Counted from the first letter of the stretch, positions 9,840-17,865 are shown. The stretch: DNA of 64,000 nucleotides from Thioflexithrix psekupsensis (GCF_002149925.1 NZ_MSLT01000023.1:833817-897816); one strand, 5' to 3'. Notes: generated by a model from the letters alone, not told the origin. Translations and numbers: made by a program.

Positions 9840-11278
9840 CCCCACTGCAACTGGCAACGGAATCCTTACTGATTCCCAGCGAATTAGATCAAGAATCCCT
9901 CACGCATCTGCTCGACGATTTGAAGCGTGGCCGGGTGGATTATGCCGATCTTTATTTTCAACACAGCCAACAAGAATCTTGGGGCTTAGAAGAAGGACTC
10001 ATAAAAACCTGTCACACAAGCTGGGATCGGGGAGTCGGCGTACGCGCCAATATAGGCGATAAAACCGGTTTTGCTTACAGCGATGATTTACAATTTTCTA
10101 CTTTGCGACAAGCCGCACGAGCCGCACAGTCTATTGCCTACCACGGACAATCCTTATCACCAGCGGTATCTGGGCGAATTTTGCCCGTAACCGCCTATTA
10201 TTATCCAGATAATCCTTTGACCGGCTTTAGTTCAACAGAAAAAGTGGCGTGGTTGACCCGTTTGGATCAGTTGGCACGCGACAGCGATCCGCGTATTAAA
10301 CAAGTGTCTATCAATCTTCACGGCAGTTATAAAATAATTCTGATCATGGCGACGGATGGCACCTTGCAAGCAGATGTACAACCGCTAGTGCGGCTCAATG
10401 TCAGTGTCATTGCAGAATCAAAAGGTCGGCGCGAACAAGGCGGAAGCGGCGGCGGCGCACGAACAGATTACGGCTATTTTTTCGATCAACAACGCGCCGA
10501 AACTTACGTTCAAGAGGCTGTAAAACGTGCTTTAACCCATTTAGAAGCCATTGATGCGCCCGCCGGAGAATGGCCGGTGGTATTGGGTGCGGGTTGGCCG
10601 GGGGTTTTGCTGCACGAAGCGGTGGGACATGGCTTAGAAGCGGACGGTAATCGTAAGGGAACATCGGCTTTTGCGGGGCGTTTAGGGCAAAAAGTGGCTT
10701 CTCCGCTGTGTACAGTGGTGGATAACGGCACATTAACCCAACGGCGTGGCAGTCTCAACATCGACGACGAAGGCACGCCCACGCAATGCACTACCTTGAT
10801 TGAAAACGGCATTTTAACCGCCTATATGCAAGATAAGTTGAACGCCCGCTTAATGGGAACAATCAGCACAGGAAATGGTCGCCGTCAATCTTACGCCCAT
10901 CCGCCCTTACCCCGCATGACTAATACGTATTTATTAGCCGGCCAAACACCGCCCGAAGACATTATTGCTTCGGTCAACAAAGGCTTATACGCGGTCAATT
11001 TTGGTGGAGGACAAGTGGACACGGTATCGGGAAAATTTGTATTTTCTGCCACCGAAGCATATTTGATTGAAAATGGACGCATCACCGCCCCCGTAAAAGG
11101 AGCAACACTGATCGGTAACGGTTTAGAAACCCTAAACCGAATCAGTATGGTTGGCAATGATCTTGCGTTGGACGGTGGCGTTGGCACATGTGGCAAGGAA
11201 GGACAACAAATTCCCGTCGGGGTCGGTCAACCGACTTTGCGCATCGATCAATTGACAATAGGGGGAACACGCACGTGA
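9824..11278 (+). CDS. tldD: TldD metalloprotease
   Basis: This 484-residue protein matches TldD throughout. It has the N-terminal RVDYADLYFQ and GVGVRA segments, the zinc-binding HExxxH motif in LLHEAVGHGLEAD (near residue 263), and the C-terminal catalytic region with GGQVDTVSGKFVFSATEAY. TldD forms a heterodimer with PmbA/TldE and degrades unfolded peptides, maturing microcins or antitoxins in some species. No pmbA is in the window. The start overlaps the amidase gene. Confidence 0.95.
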   Translation: MSSPLTPLQLATESLLIPSELDQESLTHLLDDLKRGRVDYADLYFQHSQQESWGLEEGLIKTCHTSWDRGVGVRANIGDKTGFAYSDDLQFSTLRQAARAAQSIAYHGQSLSPAVSGRILPVTAYYYPDNPLTGFSSTEKVAWLTRLDQLARDSDPRIKQVSINLHGSYKIILIMATDGTLQADVQPLVRLNVSVIAESKGRREQGGSGGGARTDYGYFFDQQRAETYVQEAVKRALTHLEAIDAPAGEWPVVLGAGWPGVLLHEAVGHGLEADGNRKGTSAFAGRLGQKVASPLCTVVDNGTLTQRRGSLNIDDEGTPTQCTTLIENGILTAYMQDKLNARLMGTISTGNGRRQSYAHPPLPRMTNTYLLAGQTPPEDIIASVNKGLYAVNFGGGQVDTVSGKFVFSATEAYLIENGRITAPVKGATLIGNGLETLNRISMVGNDLALDGGVGTCGKEGQQIPVGVGQPTLRIDQLTIGGTRT

Positions 11279-11420
11279 AAAATGCCCACTCCCCCCAAAA
11301 TATCATGTGAATCGTTAAAATGTAAGCCTTAAATAGACCAACCGAAGCCCTTACTTTTCATAAAGTGAATCACGTTGGTTTTACTTTGAATTTCCAGTAA
11401 CCCATTGCGAGAGAACGATT

Positions 11421-13025
11421 GTGTCTTCGATAACTCAAGCGAAAGCTGAAGCGCAAAAGCTGATTAAACGGTACAACAAACTACAAGCCGAAGCCAAAAC
11501 AGCGGATGCGGCTGAGGCTGCACGTAAAGCGGCTGAAGCAGAGAAATTAGTCTCGCAAATTAGTGCGTTGCAATCTGCCATTACCAAATTACAAGCCAAA
11601 GATCGACAACAGACCACGCCCGTACCTAATCGAGCCGCCTCCCCTGATTTGTCTGCGGTTAAAAAACCGTTAAGCCCGCCCGTCACAGGCAACACTGACG
11701 ATTTATCGCCAGAAGACTTGCGTCGAGCCAGCGAAGAAAAAGCGATGTTAGAATCGCGGATTGCCCGCATTGAGTCCGCACAGCAACGCACCCGCGCCCA
11801 AATTGAACAACTCTCCAGAGCCAAACAAGAATTAGCACGCCTAAAACAAGAAGCTGAACAAAGTGCCGCTAAAGAACGTCGCGCTAACGATGAAAAATTA
11901 CAGCAAGAATTGGCGAAATTAATCGAAAAGAAAGAAGCCGAACAAGAACAATTACGCAAAGAAATGGAAGCTGTCCGTAAACAGGCGGAAAAAGATGCTG
12001 AATTATTAAAATTACAACGCGATTCAGCCCGCGCCATTATGGAGAAACAAAAACAAATTGAACGCGAGAAATTGCTCAGTCAATCTCGCGCCAAAGGAAA
12101 GAAAATAGCAGTGATTTTAGCCGTTGTGGTGCTGCTGGTGGGGGGAGGTGTGAGTGCGGTTATGTTTACTCCCATTTTGCAGATTCTGTTACCCAGCGAC
12201 AAGCCTGCACCCAGTACACAGAATACTAATGAATCCACCGAATCCGTGCCACAACAAGCCGCAGACCCCACTCCTCCTCCTCCTGCTCCTGTAAGGGCAT
12301 TGGGCGAATTCCAAGATCGACTGCGTTCTGGCGGGACAGGCCCTACCATGGTACGTTTACCCGCAGGGACGTTTATGATGGGTATTCGGGCGGGTTTGCC
12401 GTATCCAACAGAACAGCCGCAACACCAAGTGAGTCTTAACCAATTTGCGATTAGCAAATATGAAGTGACTTTTGCGGATTATGACCGTTTTGCGCGAGCG
12501 ACAGGGCGAGAATTACCCGATGATCGCAGTTGGGGGCGTAGTAATCGTCCTGTGATCAATGTCACTTGGGACGATGCCACCGAGTATGCCAAGTGGCTGT
12601 CTGAAGAAAGCGGTAAACAATACCGTTTACCCACCGAACGCGAATGGGAATATGCCGCGAAAGCCGGAACAGATAGCCTCTATTGGTGGGGATCAGAAAT
12701 CGGTCAAAACAACGCCAATTGTGCCATTTGTGGCAGCCAATGGGCAGGACGCTCTACTGCTCCCGTCGGTAGTTTTCAACCCAATGCGTTTGGATTACAT
12801 GACGTGATTGGTAACGTGCAAGAATGGACGTTGGACTGTTTCCGTCCGAATTACACTGGCGCGCCGCCATTCGGTGCGTGGGAAGGCGGAGATTGTTCAA
12901 AACGCATGGTACGCAGCAGTTCTTACCGCAGTTTTCAAGGCAAAAACCGCACAACCCAACGCGAAGATTTCCCCCCCAAACGTAAGTCAGATACCATCGG
13001 TTTTCGTGTGGTCAGAGTGGAATAA
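11421..13025 (+). CDS. Membrane-anchored coiled-coil protein with a SUMF/formylglycine-generating-type domain
   Basis: The 534-residue protein has an Ala/Lys/Glu/Gln-rich coiled coil (about residues 1-225). One transmembrane helix follows (about 228-250, ILAVVVLLVGGGVSAVMF), then a Pro/Ser-rich linker, then a C-terminal FGE-sulfatase (PF03781) domain (about 300-534). That domain shows the PAGTFMMG, KYEVTF, RLPTEREWEYAAKAG, IGNVQEW and GFRVVR motifs. The topology suggests a cytoplasmic coiled coil and a periplasmic SUMF domain. Many SUMF domains bind ligands or serve in signalling rather than make formylglycine, so enzymatic activity is not claimed. It uses a GTG start with GAGAG upstream. Confidence 0.85.
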   Translation: MSSITQAKAEAQKLIKRYNKLQAEAKTADAAEAARKAAEAEKLVSQISALQSAITKLQAKDRQQTTPVPNRAASPDLSAVKKPLSPPVTGNTDDLSPEDLRRASEEKAMLESRIARIESAQQRTRAQIEQLSRAKQELARLKQEAEQSAAKERRANDEKLQQELAKLIEKKEAEQEQLRKEMEAVRKQAEKDAELLKLQRDSARAIMEKQKQIEREKLLSQSRAKGKKIAVILAVVVLLVGGGVSAVMFTPILQILLPSDKPAPSTQNTNESTESVPQQAADPTPPPPAPVRALGEFQDRLRSGGTGPTMVRLPAGTFMMGIRAGLPYPTEQPQHQVSLNQFAISKYEVTFADYDRFARATGRELPDDRSWGRSNRPVINVTWDDATEYAKWLSEESGKQYRLPTEREWEYAAKAGTDSLYWWGSEIGQNNANCAICGSQWAGRSTAPVGSFQPNAFGLHDVIGNVQEWTLDCFRPNYTGAPPFGAWEGGDCSKRMVRSSSYRSFQGKNRTTQREDFPPKRKSDTIGFRVVRVE

Positions 13026-13074
13026 AACCAGCTTATATTCAGACAACATCCCCTTCTCATTCTGCAAACTTTAC

Positions 13075-13107
13075 TTGCCGTTGTCCCGAATTTTTCGGCA
13101 ACGGCAA
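13075..13107 (+). terminator. Inverted repeat, probable terminator after the SUMF gene
   Basis: TTGCCGTTG (13075-13083) is perfectly complementary to CAACGGCAA (13099-13107), and an inner CCGAA/TTCGG pair extends the stem. The following T-tract is weak (ATTTAATTT), so termination in either direction is plausible but not certain. Confidence 0.6.
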
Positions 13108-13150
13108 ATTTAATTTAAAATGACAATGTTTAATTTACGGAGTATATAAA

Positions 13151-14089
13151 GTGTCAGCATTAATTTGTGGTTCATTTGCATTTGATACAATTATGTTATT
13201 TAAAGATCAATTTAAAAGACACATTTTGCCAGAGCAAGTGCATATTTTAAATGTTTCGTTTTTGGTGCCAGAATTGCGGCGGGAATTTGGTGGATGTTCG
13301 GGGAATATTGCTTATAACTTAAAATTACTCGGCGGCAATCCACTGCCTATGGCTACGGTGGGGATTGATTTTGATCCGTATTTGCGTTGGATGAATCGCT
13401 GGGAGATTTCTACAACCCATGTGAAAGTGATCGACGACACTTACACCGCCCAAGCCTTTATCACTACGGATTTAGACGACAATCAGATCACGGCTTTTCA
13501 CCCTGGAGCCATGAGTTTTGCCCATTTGAACCGCATTAGTGACACTACAGGAGTGACAATAGGGATAGTTTCTCCTGACGGGCGTGATGGTATGTTGGAA
13601 CATGCTACCCAATTTGTTGATGCGAATATTCCTTTTATTTTTGATCCCGGTCAAGGTTTACCGATGTTTAATGGTGATGAATTGACGCGATTTATTGAGC
13701 AAGCCACTTGGGTCACTGTCAATGATTACGAATGGGAATTGATGTTAGATCGTACCGGATTAAGCATTGAAAAGGTCTTAGAACGCGGAGTTAAAGCCTT
13801 AATCATCACCAAAGCCGCTTCAGGCTCATTAATTTACACCGCAGAAAAAACCTATACCATTCCCCCCGCCAAAGTCACTCAATTATTAGACCCCACTGGC
13901 TGTGGTGATGCCTTTCGTGGTGGGATTTTATTTGGCTTAATGAACGGCATGGATTGGGAGACGACGGGGCGCATTGCTTCGCTTATGGGCGCAATTAAAA
14001 TCGCCAGTTATGGCACACAAAATCATCATCCCAGCTTAGATGAAATCAAGGCCTTATTTAAAACCCATTTTGGCTATGATTTTACTTGA
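13151..14089 (+). CDS. PfkB-family carbohydrate/nucleoside kinase (adenosine kinase-like)
   Basis: A 312-residue ribokinase-fold protein with the N-terminal GGCSGNIAYNLKLLGG substrate-binding signature and the C-terminal anion-hole motif DPTGCGDAFRGG containing the catalytic Asp. Overall it resembles the PfkB proteins annotated as adenosine kinase in proteobacteria, which phosphorylate adenosine or a sugar with ATP; substrate is not certain. GTG start preceded by ACGGAG. The first of three tandem Rpn-like genes begins 6 bases after its stop, so that copy may be translationally coupled to it. Confidence 0.88.
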   Translation: MSALICGSFAFDTIMLFKDQFKRHILPEQVHILNVSFLVPELRREFGGCSGNIAYNLKLLGGNPLPMATVGIDFDPYLRWMNRWEISTTHVKVIDDTYTAQAFITTDLDDNQITAFHPGAMSFAHLNRISDTTGVTIGIVSPDGRDGMLEHATQFVDANIPFIFDPGQGLPMFNGDELTRFIEQATWVTVNDYEWELMLDRTGLSIEKVLERGVKALIITKAASGSLIYTAEKTYTIPPAKVTQLLDPTGCGDAFRGGILFGLMNGMDWETTGRIASLMGAIKIASYGTQNHHPSLDEIKALFKTHFGYDFT

Positions 14090-14095
14090 TGAAAA

Positions 14096-15004
14096 ATGAG
14101 CAGGATTAATTGGCATCGGGTGTTTGGTTTAACTTTAATTGATTTTTTTCTGGATTCAGAATATGAAGTGATTTTAGAGAAGGAACTCACGGCTAAAAAG
14201 CAATTTCTGGATATTGCGATTATCAAACGTAAAGAAGGTAAAGCCATTACAGAATTGCCAGAAGGTTTAGAAGAATTGGCCGCGCACAATCTTATTACTT
14301 ATAAATCCATGCAAGAATCGCTTAATACATGGGCAATTGATGAGTTAATAGGACATTATGTCAATTATCGCAAACAAGAAAGCCAATCACTTCATCATTT
14401 GATTCCTGTTGAGAAAATTAAGTTATTTGCCATTTGTACCCGTTATCCCAAAAGTTTAGAACAGTCGGGGTTAAAGCTGGAGCAACAGCAAAATGCCGTT
14501 TTCAACCTCACCTATGGCAGTCATCAAATTAAAGTACTGGTTTTGAGCAAGATGCCCAAAGCGCAGCGCAATGCAATTTGGCAATTATTCAGTGGTACAG
14601 GTGAGGGATTTGTCTACGGTGGTCAAAACTACAATTGGCACTCCAGACAAGATAAGGCTATACTTAACCAACTCTATGAATTTTATAAACAAAAAGGAGC
14701 TGTTATGCCTTACACAATGGATGATTTTGTACGAGACTATGTCAGTGAAAATCTGCATGTCCTCTCTGCCGATGAAGTGTTGAAACGCTATTCATCTGAT
14801 GAGGTGTTGGGACACTATTCACCTGATGAGGTATTAAAGCAGTATTCATCTGATGAAGTATTGAAACACTATTCGCCTGATGAGGTATTAAAGCAATATT
14901 CATCTGATGAAGTATTGAAACACTATTCACCTGATGAAGTGCTAAAGCAATATTCACCAGAGACCATCAAAGCCTTTTTAGAAAAATTGGAGAAAAAAGG
15001 ATAG
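14096..15004 (+). CDS. Rpn-like family protein, tandem copy 1 of 3 (7 C-terminal repeat units)
   Basis: The 302-residue protein begins MSRINWHRVFGLTLIDFF and carries acidic motifs (EVILEKELTAKKQFLDIAII) reminiscent of a PD-(D/E)XK nuclease-like core. A conserved middle (HNLITYKS, DELIGHYVNYRKQ) follows, then MPYTMDDFVRDYV from residue 204 and a tail of seven 9-residue repeats (consensus DEVLKxYSx, residues 226-288). I regard it as related to recombination-promoting-nuclease (Rpn)-like proteins common in cyanobacteria and sulfur bacteria; this is recognition from memory. There is no good ribosome site of its own, so it may be coupled to pfkB. Copies 2 and 3 are almost identical except for repeat number. 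Confidence 0.75.
   Translation: MSRINWHRVFGLTLIDFFLDSEYEVILEKELTAKKQFLDIAIIKRKEGKAITELPEGLEELAAHNLITYKSMQESLNTWAIDELIGHYVNYRKQESQSLHHLIPVEKIKLFAICTRYPKSLEQSGLKLEQQQNAVFNLTYGSHQIKVLVLSKMPKAQRNAIWQLFSGTGEGFVYGGQNYNWHSRQDKAILNQLYEFYKQKGAVMPYTMDDFVRDYVSENLHVLSADEVLKRYSSDEVLGHYSPDEVLKQYSSDEVLKHYSPDEVLKQYSSDEVLKHYSPDEVLKQYSPETIKAFLEKLEKKG
14705..15004 (+). CDS. Nested in-frame C-terminal product of copy 1 (predicted internal start)
   Basis: Inside copy 1, AAAGGAG at 14693-14699 is followed 5 bases later by an in-frame ATG at 14705 (residue 204, MPYTMDDF). This is a better Shine-Dalgarno/start arrangement than that of the full-length gene. It would yield a separate 99-residue protein consisting of the tail and repeats. 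Rpn proteins in E. coli are known to encode such C-terminal short forms, which inhibit the full-length toxin; here it is inferred from sequence only. Confidence 0.5.
   Translation: MPYTMDDFVRDYVSENLHVLSADEVLKRYSSDEVLGHYSPDEVLKQYSSDEVLKHYSPDEVLKQYSSDEVLKHYSPDEVLKQYSPETIKAFLEKLEKKG
14771..14959 (+). repeat. 27-bp coding repeat array, 7 units (copy 1)
   Basis: Seven in-frame 27-base units each encode nine residues starting DEVL, alternating between KHYSP, KQYSS, KRYSS and GHYSP endings. Copies 2 and 3 carry 4 and 5 units, which exactly accounts for their length differences (302, 275 and 284 residues). Confidence 0.95.
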
Positions 15005-15040
15005 CCAAATTGTGTTAAGGAATTCCGCAATGGGGTGTAA

Positions 15041-15868
15041 ATGAGCAGGATTAATTGGCATCGGGTGTTTGGTTTAACTTTAATTGATTTTTTTCTGGAT
15101 TCAGAATATGAAGTGATTTTAGAGAAGGAACTCACGGCTAAAAAGCAATTTCTGGATATTGCGATTATCAAACGTAAAGAAGGTAAAGCCATTACAGAAT
15201 TGCCAGAAGGTTTAGAAGAATTGGCCGCGCACAATCTTATTACTTATAAATCCATGCAAGAATCGCTTAATACATGGGCAATTGATGAGTTAATAGGACA
15301 TTATGTCAATTATCGCAAACAAGAAAGCCAATCACTTCATCATTTGATTCCTGTTGAGAAAATTAAGTTATTTGCCATTTGTACCCGTTATCCCAAAAGT
15401 TTAGAACAGTCGGGGTTAAAGCTGGAGCAACAGCAAAATGCCGTTTTCAACCTCACCTATGGCAGTCATCAAATTAAGGTACTGGTTTTGAGCAAGATGC
15501 CCAAAGCGCAGCGCAATGCAATTTGGCAACTATTCAGTGGTACAGGTGAGGGATTTGTCTACGGTGGTCAAAACTACAATTGGCACTCCAGACAAGATAA
15601 GGCTATACTTAACCAACTCTATGAATTTTATAAACAAAAAGGAGCTGTTATGCCTTACACAATGGATGATTTTGTACGAGACTATGTCAGTGAAAATCTG
15701 CATGTCCTCTCTGCCGATGAAGTGCTGAAACACTATTCACCTGATGAAGTATTAAAGCAATACTCATCTGATGAAGTATTGAAACACTATTCGCCTGATG
15801 AGGTATTAAAACAGTATTCACCAGAGACCATCAAAGCCTTTTTAGAAAAACTGGAGAAAAAAGGATAG
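15041..15868 (+). CDS. Rpn-like family protein, tandem copy 2 of 3 (4 repeat units)
   Basis: 275 residues, identical to copy 1 over about the first 225 residues at protein level, with four instead of seven C-terminal 9-residue repeats. It is separated from copy 1 by a 36-base spacer (15005-15040) that recurs exactly before copy 3, so the duplicated unit is gene plus spacer. The spacer provides GGGGTG a few bases before the ATG, a ribosome site that copy 1 lacks. Function as for copy 1: possible PD-(D/E)XK-type nuclease with a nested C-terminal product. Confidence 0.75.
   Translation: MSRINWHRVFGLTLIDFFLDSEYEVILEKELTAKKQFLDIAIIKRKEGKAITELPEGLEELAAHNLITYKSMQESLNTWAIDELIGHYVNYRKQESQSLHHLIPVEKIKLFAICTRYPKSLEQSGLKLEQQQNAVFNLTYGSHQIKVLVLSKMPKAQRNAIWQLFSGTGEGFVYGGQNYNWHSRQDKAILNQLYEFYKQKGAVMPYTMDDFVRDYVSENLHVLSADEVLKHYSPDEVLKQYSSDEVLKHYSPDEVLKQYSPETIKAFLEKLEKKG
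15650..15868 (+). CDS. Nested in-frame C-terminal product of copy 2 (predicted)
   Basis: The same AAAGGAG-to-ATG arrangement as in copy 1 is conserved, with the ATG at 15650, again residue 204. The predicted product is 72 residues with four repeats. Conservation of the site proves little by itself because the copies are nearly identical. Confidence 0.5.
   Translation: MPYTMDDFVRDYVSENLHVLSADEVLKHYSPDEVLKQYSSDEVLKHYSPDEVLKQYSPETIKAFLEKLEKKG
15716..15823 (+). repeat. 27-bp coding repeat array, 4 units (copy 2)
   Basis: Four units of the DEVL-initiated 27-base repeat, in frame, directly before the conserved ETIKAFLEKLEKKG terminus. Confidence 0.95.
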
Positions 15869-15904
15869 CCAAATTGTGTTAAGGAATTCCGCAATGGGGT
15901 GTAA

Positions 15905-16759
15905 ATGAGCAGGATTAATTGGCATCGGGTGTTTGGTTTAACTTTAATTGATTTTTTTCTGGATTCAGAATATGAAGTGATTTTAGAGAAGGAACTCACG
16001 GCTAAAAAGCAATTTCTGGATATTGCGATTATCAAACGTAAAGAAGGTAAAGCCATTACAGAATTGCCAGAAGGTTTAGAAGAATTGGCCGCGCACAATC
16101 TTATTACTTATAAATCCATGCAAGAATCGCTTAATACATGGGCAATTGATGAGTTAATAGGACATTATGTCAATTATCGCAAACAAGAAAGCCAATCACT
16201 TCATCATTTGATTCCTGTTGAGAAAATTAAGTTATTTGCCATGTGTACCCGTTATCCCAAAAGTTTAGAACAGTCGGGGTTAAAGCTGGAGCAACAGCAA
16301 AATGCCGTTTTCAACCTCACCTATGGCAGTCATCAAATTAAGGTACTGGTTTTGAGCAAGATGCCCAAAGCACAGCGTAATGCAATTTGGCAATTATTCA
16401 GTGGTACAGGTGAGGGATTTGTCTACGGTGGTCAAAACTACAATTGGCACTCCAGACAAGATAAGGCTATACTTAACCAACTCTATGAATTTTATAAACA
16501 AAAAGGAGCTGTTATGCCTTACACAATGGATGATTTTGTACGAGACTATGTCAGTGAAAATCTGCATGTCCTCTCTGCCGATGAAGTGTTGAAACGCTAT
16601 TCGCCTGATGAGGTGTTGGGACACTATTCGCCTGATGAGGTATTAAAGCAATATTCATCTGATGAAGTATTGAAACACTATTCGCCTGATGAAGTGCTAA
16701 AGCAATATTCACCAGAGACCATCAAAGCCTTTTTAGAAAAACTGGAGAAAAAAGGATAG
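15905..16759 (+). CDS. Rpn-like family protein, tandem copy 3 of 3 (5 repeat units)
   Basis: 284 residues, differing from copies 1 and 2 by very few substitutions (for example Met for Ile in the FAxCTRYP segment) and by carrying five repeats. It has the same 36-base upstream spacer as copy 2. Just past its stop the spacer begins again but jumps to a fragment of the gene's 5' end, followed by an IS1-family element, showing that the array was once longer. Confidence 0.75.
   Translation: MSRINWHRVFGLTLIDFFLDSEYEVILEKELTAKKQFLDIAIIKRKEGKAITELPEGLEELAAHNLITYKSMQESLNTWAIDELIGHYVNYRKQESQSLHHLIPVEKIKLFAMCTRYPKSLEQSGLKLEQQQNAVFNLTYGSHQIKVLVLSKMPKAQRNAIWQLFSGTGEGFVYGGQNYNWHSRQDKAILNQLYEFYKQKGAVMPYTMDDFVRDYVSENLHVLSADEVLKRYSPDEVLGHYSPDEVLKQYSSDEVLKHYSPDEVLKQYSPETIKAFLEKLEKKG
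16514..16759 (+). CDS. Nested in-frame C-terminal product of copy 3 (predicted)
   Basis: AAAGGAG followed 5 bases later by ATG at 16514 (residue 204) predicts an 81-residue separate C-terminal protein with five repeats, as in copies 1 and 2. Confidence 0.5.
   Translation: MPYTMDDFVRDYVSENLHVLSADEVLKRYSPDEVLGHYSPDEVLKQYSSDEVLKHYSPDEVLKQYSPETIKAFLEKLEKKG
16580..16714 (+). repeat. 27-bp coding repeat array, 5 units (copy 3)
   Basis: Five in-frame 27-base units, including the GHYSP variant shared with copy 1 but absent from copy 2. Confidence 0.95.
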
Positions 16760-16800
16760 CCAAATTGTGTTATTGGCATCGGGTTTGGTTTAACTTTTTT
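16760..16800 (+). pseudogene. Remnant of a fourth Rpn-like copy
   Basis: After copy 3 the first 13 bases of the inter-copy spacer are followed directly by TTGGCATCGGGT and TTGGTTTAACTTT. These match codons about 5-13 of the Rpn-like gene, with a short deletion. The remnant ends where the IS1-family element is inserted; no sequence matching the rest of a fourth copy is visible beyond the element. Confidence 0.75.
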
Positions 16801-17617
16801 GGTAGTCCTAGCCAAGTAGTGATATGAATAAAATTATCCCAAATCTAACGATTCGTTATAATGGTGAATAAAGTGCCAAATTGCTCCGATGTGATTTTCT
16901 AATTTTTTAGAGAAAGATAGCGTTTCTCTGACCAGACGAGAAATACGCTGCCTCAGAGTGCAATTAAGACGCTCAACAAGGTTGGTTAAACCTGTTTGTT
17001 TGCCAACAGCATGATGGCGTTTACTAGGAAAAACAGATTGATAGGACTGCCAAAAATCAGTATACGAAACAGCACACTGCCGATACACTGGCGGAAGAGA
17101 TTTCCACAACTTTTGCGCCGCGGCTTCATCTCGTTTACCCACATAAGCTCCTACAATTTCACGGGTTTCTATATCTAAGGCAAGCCATATCCACTGTTTA
17201 TTTTTCTTGTTTTGGACAAAAGATCACATCTCATCACACTGTAGGGTAAGCCGCCGTTTAGATTTTTTTTTACATGGACTTCGCGTGGGGTTTGTTCATA
17301 TTTTTTATTGACGTATCTTTGTAACCAACTGGCTGATACGCCCGTTACCCGACCAATAGCGGCTAAAGACAGCCGTTCAAGAAGCAATTTATCAATCAGT
17401 TCTACCGTCGTTTGAGGAATAGGCTGATTGGTGTTCTGCGGATTTTCCACAAACTGACGACCACAGTCTTTACAGGCATATTTTTGCTTTCCGCTATTAA
17501 TACTTCCATTCTTTACAATCGCTTGGGATTGGCAACGGGGACATTTCATTCACTTTTCCTCTTTATCTCTATAAAAATGGATATTATACCATTTATCACC
17601 ACCTAGAGGGGACTACC
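16801..17617 (-). mobile_element. IS1-family insertion sequence, complete with 8-bp target duplication
   Basis: The 817-bp element has imperfect terminal inverted repeats of about 23 bp beginning GGTAGTCC at both ends (16801 rightward; complement ending 17617). It is flanked by the direct repeat ACTTTTTT (16793-16800 and 17618-17625). The ends, length and target duplication fit the IS1 family. It encodes InsA- and InsB-like frames on the minus strand. It landed in the remnant of the fourth Rpn-like copy. Confidence 0.9.
16834..17549 (-). pseudogene. IS1-family InsA/InsB' transposase with frameshift site and internal stop
   Basis: InsA (17549 leftward) has a CPRCQS/CKDCGRQF zinc-ribbon and a helix-turn-helix. 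A run of nine A's on the coding strand (17263-17271) allows the -1 shift into the InsB frame used by IS1. The InsB frame then reads QCDEM, stop, SFVQNKKNKQWIWLALD: the Trp normally following CDEM is a TGA at 17224-17226. The remainder includes the DDE-type region to 16834. The frameshift is normal for IS1, but the nonsense codon probably inactivates this copy. Confidence 0.85.
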
Positions 17618-17652
17618 ACTTTTTTTACGAAAAACCAAAACAACCCCATTCT

Positions 17653-17816
17653 ATACCAAAATTAAGTCATTCATAAAATTTTTCTGTCAGAATCAGAATT
17701 TACAGAATTTTAGGATTTTCAGAATTAAAGAATAAAAAATCTGTTTAAAATAAACGACTTGTAAGAATAAATTTTGAAAATTCTTGTGTCTGCAAATTTT
17801 GATTCTGACAAAATAA
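17653..17816. repeat. MITE-like dispersed repeat, copy 1
   Basis: About 164 bp shared almost base for base with 62389-62554. Inside, 17685-17810 is bounded by terminal inverted repeats beginning TGTCAGAATCAGAATTTAC on the left with a diverged complement on the right. It has no coding capacity. It lies just outside the IS1-family element. Confidence 0.85.
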
Positions 17817-17865
17817 GGATTCTACGAACCCTATCTTTTTGGTATATTTCTATTCATTCTGACCA

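Noticed and set aside
11435..12037. 200-codon minus-strand frame opposite the coiled-coil region
   Set aside because: A Ser/Cys/Ala-rich mirror of the Lys/Glu/Ala-rich coiled coil, typical of a shadow frame.
14742..15234. Antisense frames across the Rpn-like genes
   Set aside because: They recur only because the sense genes are duplicated; no start signals of their own.
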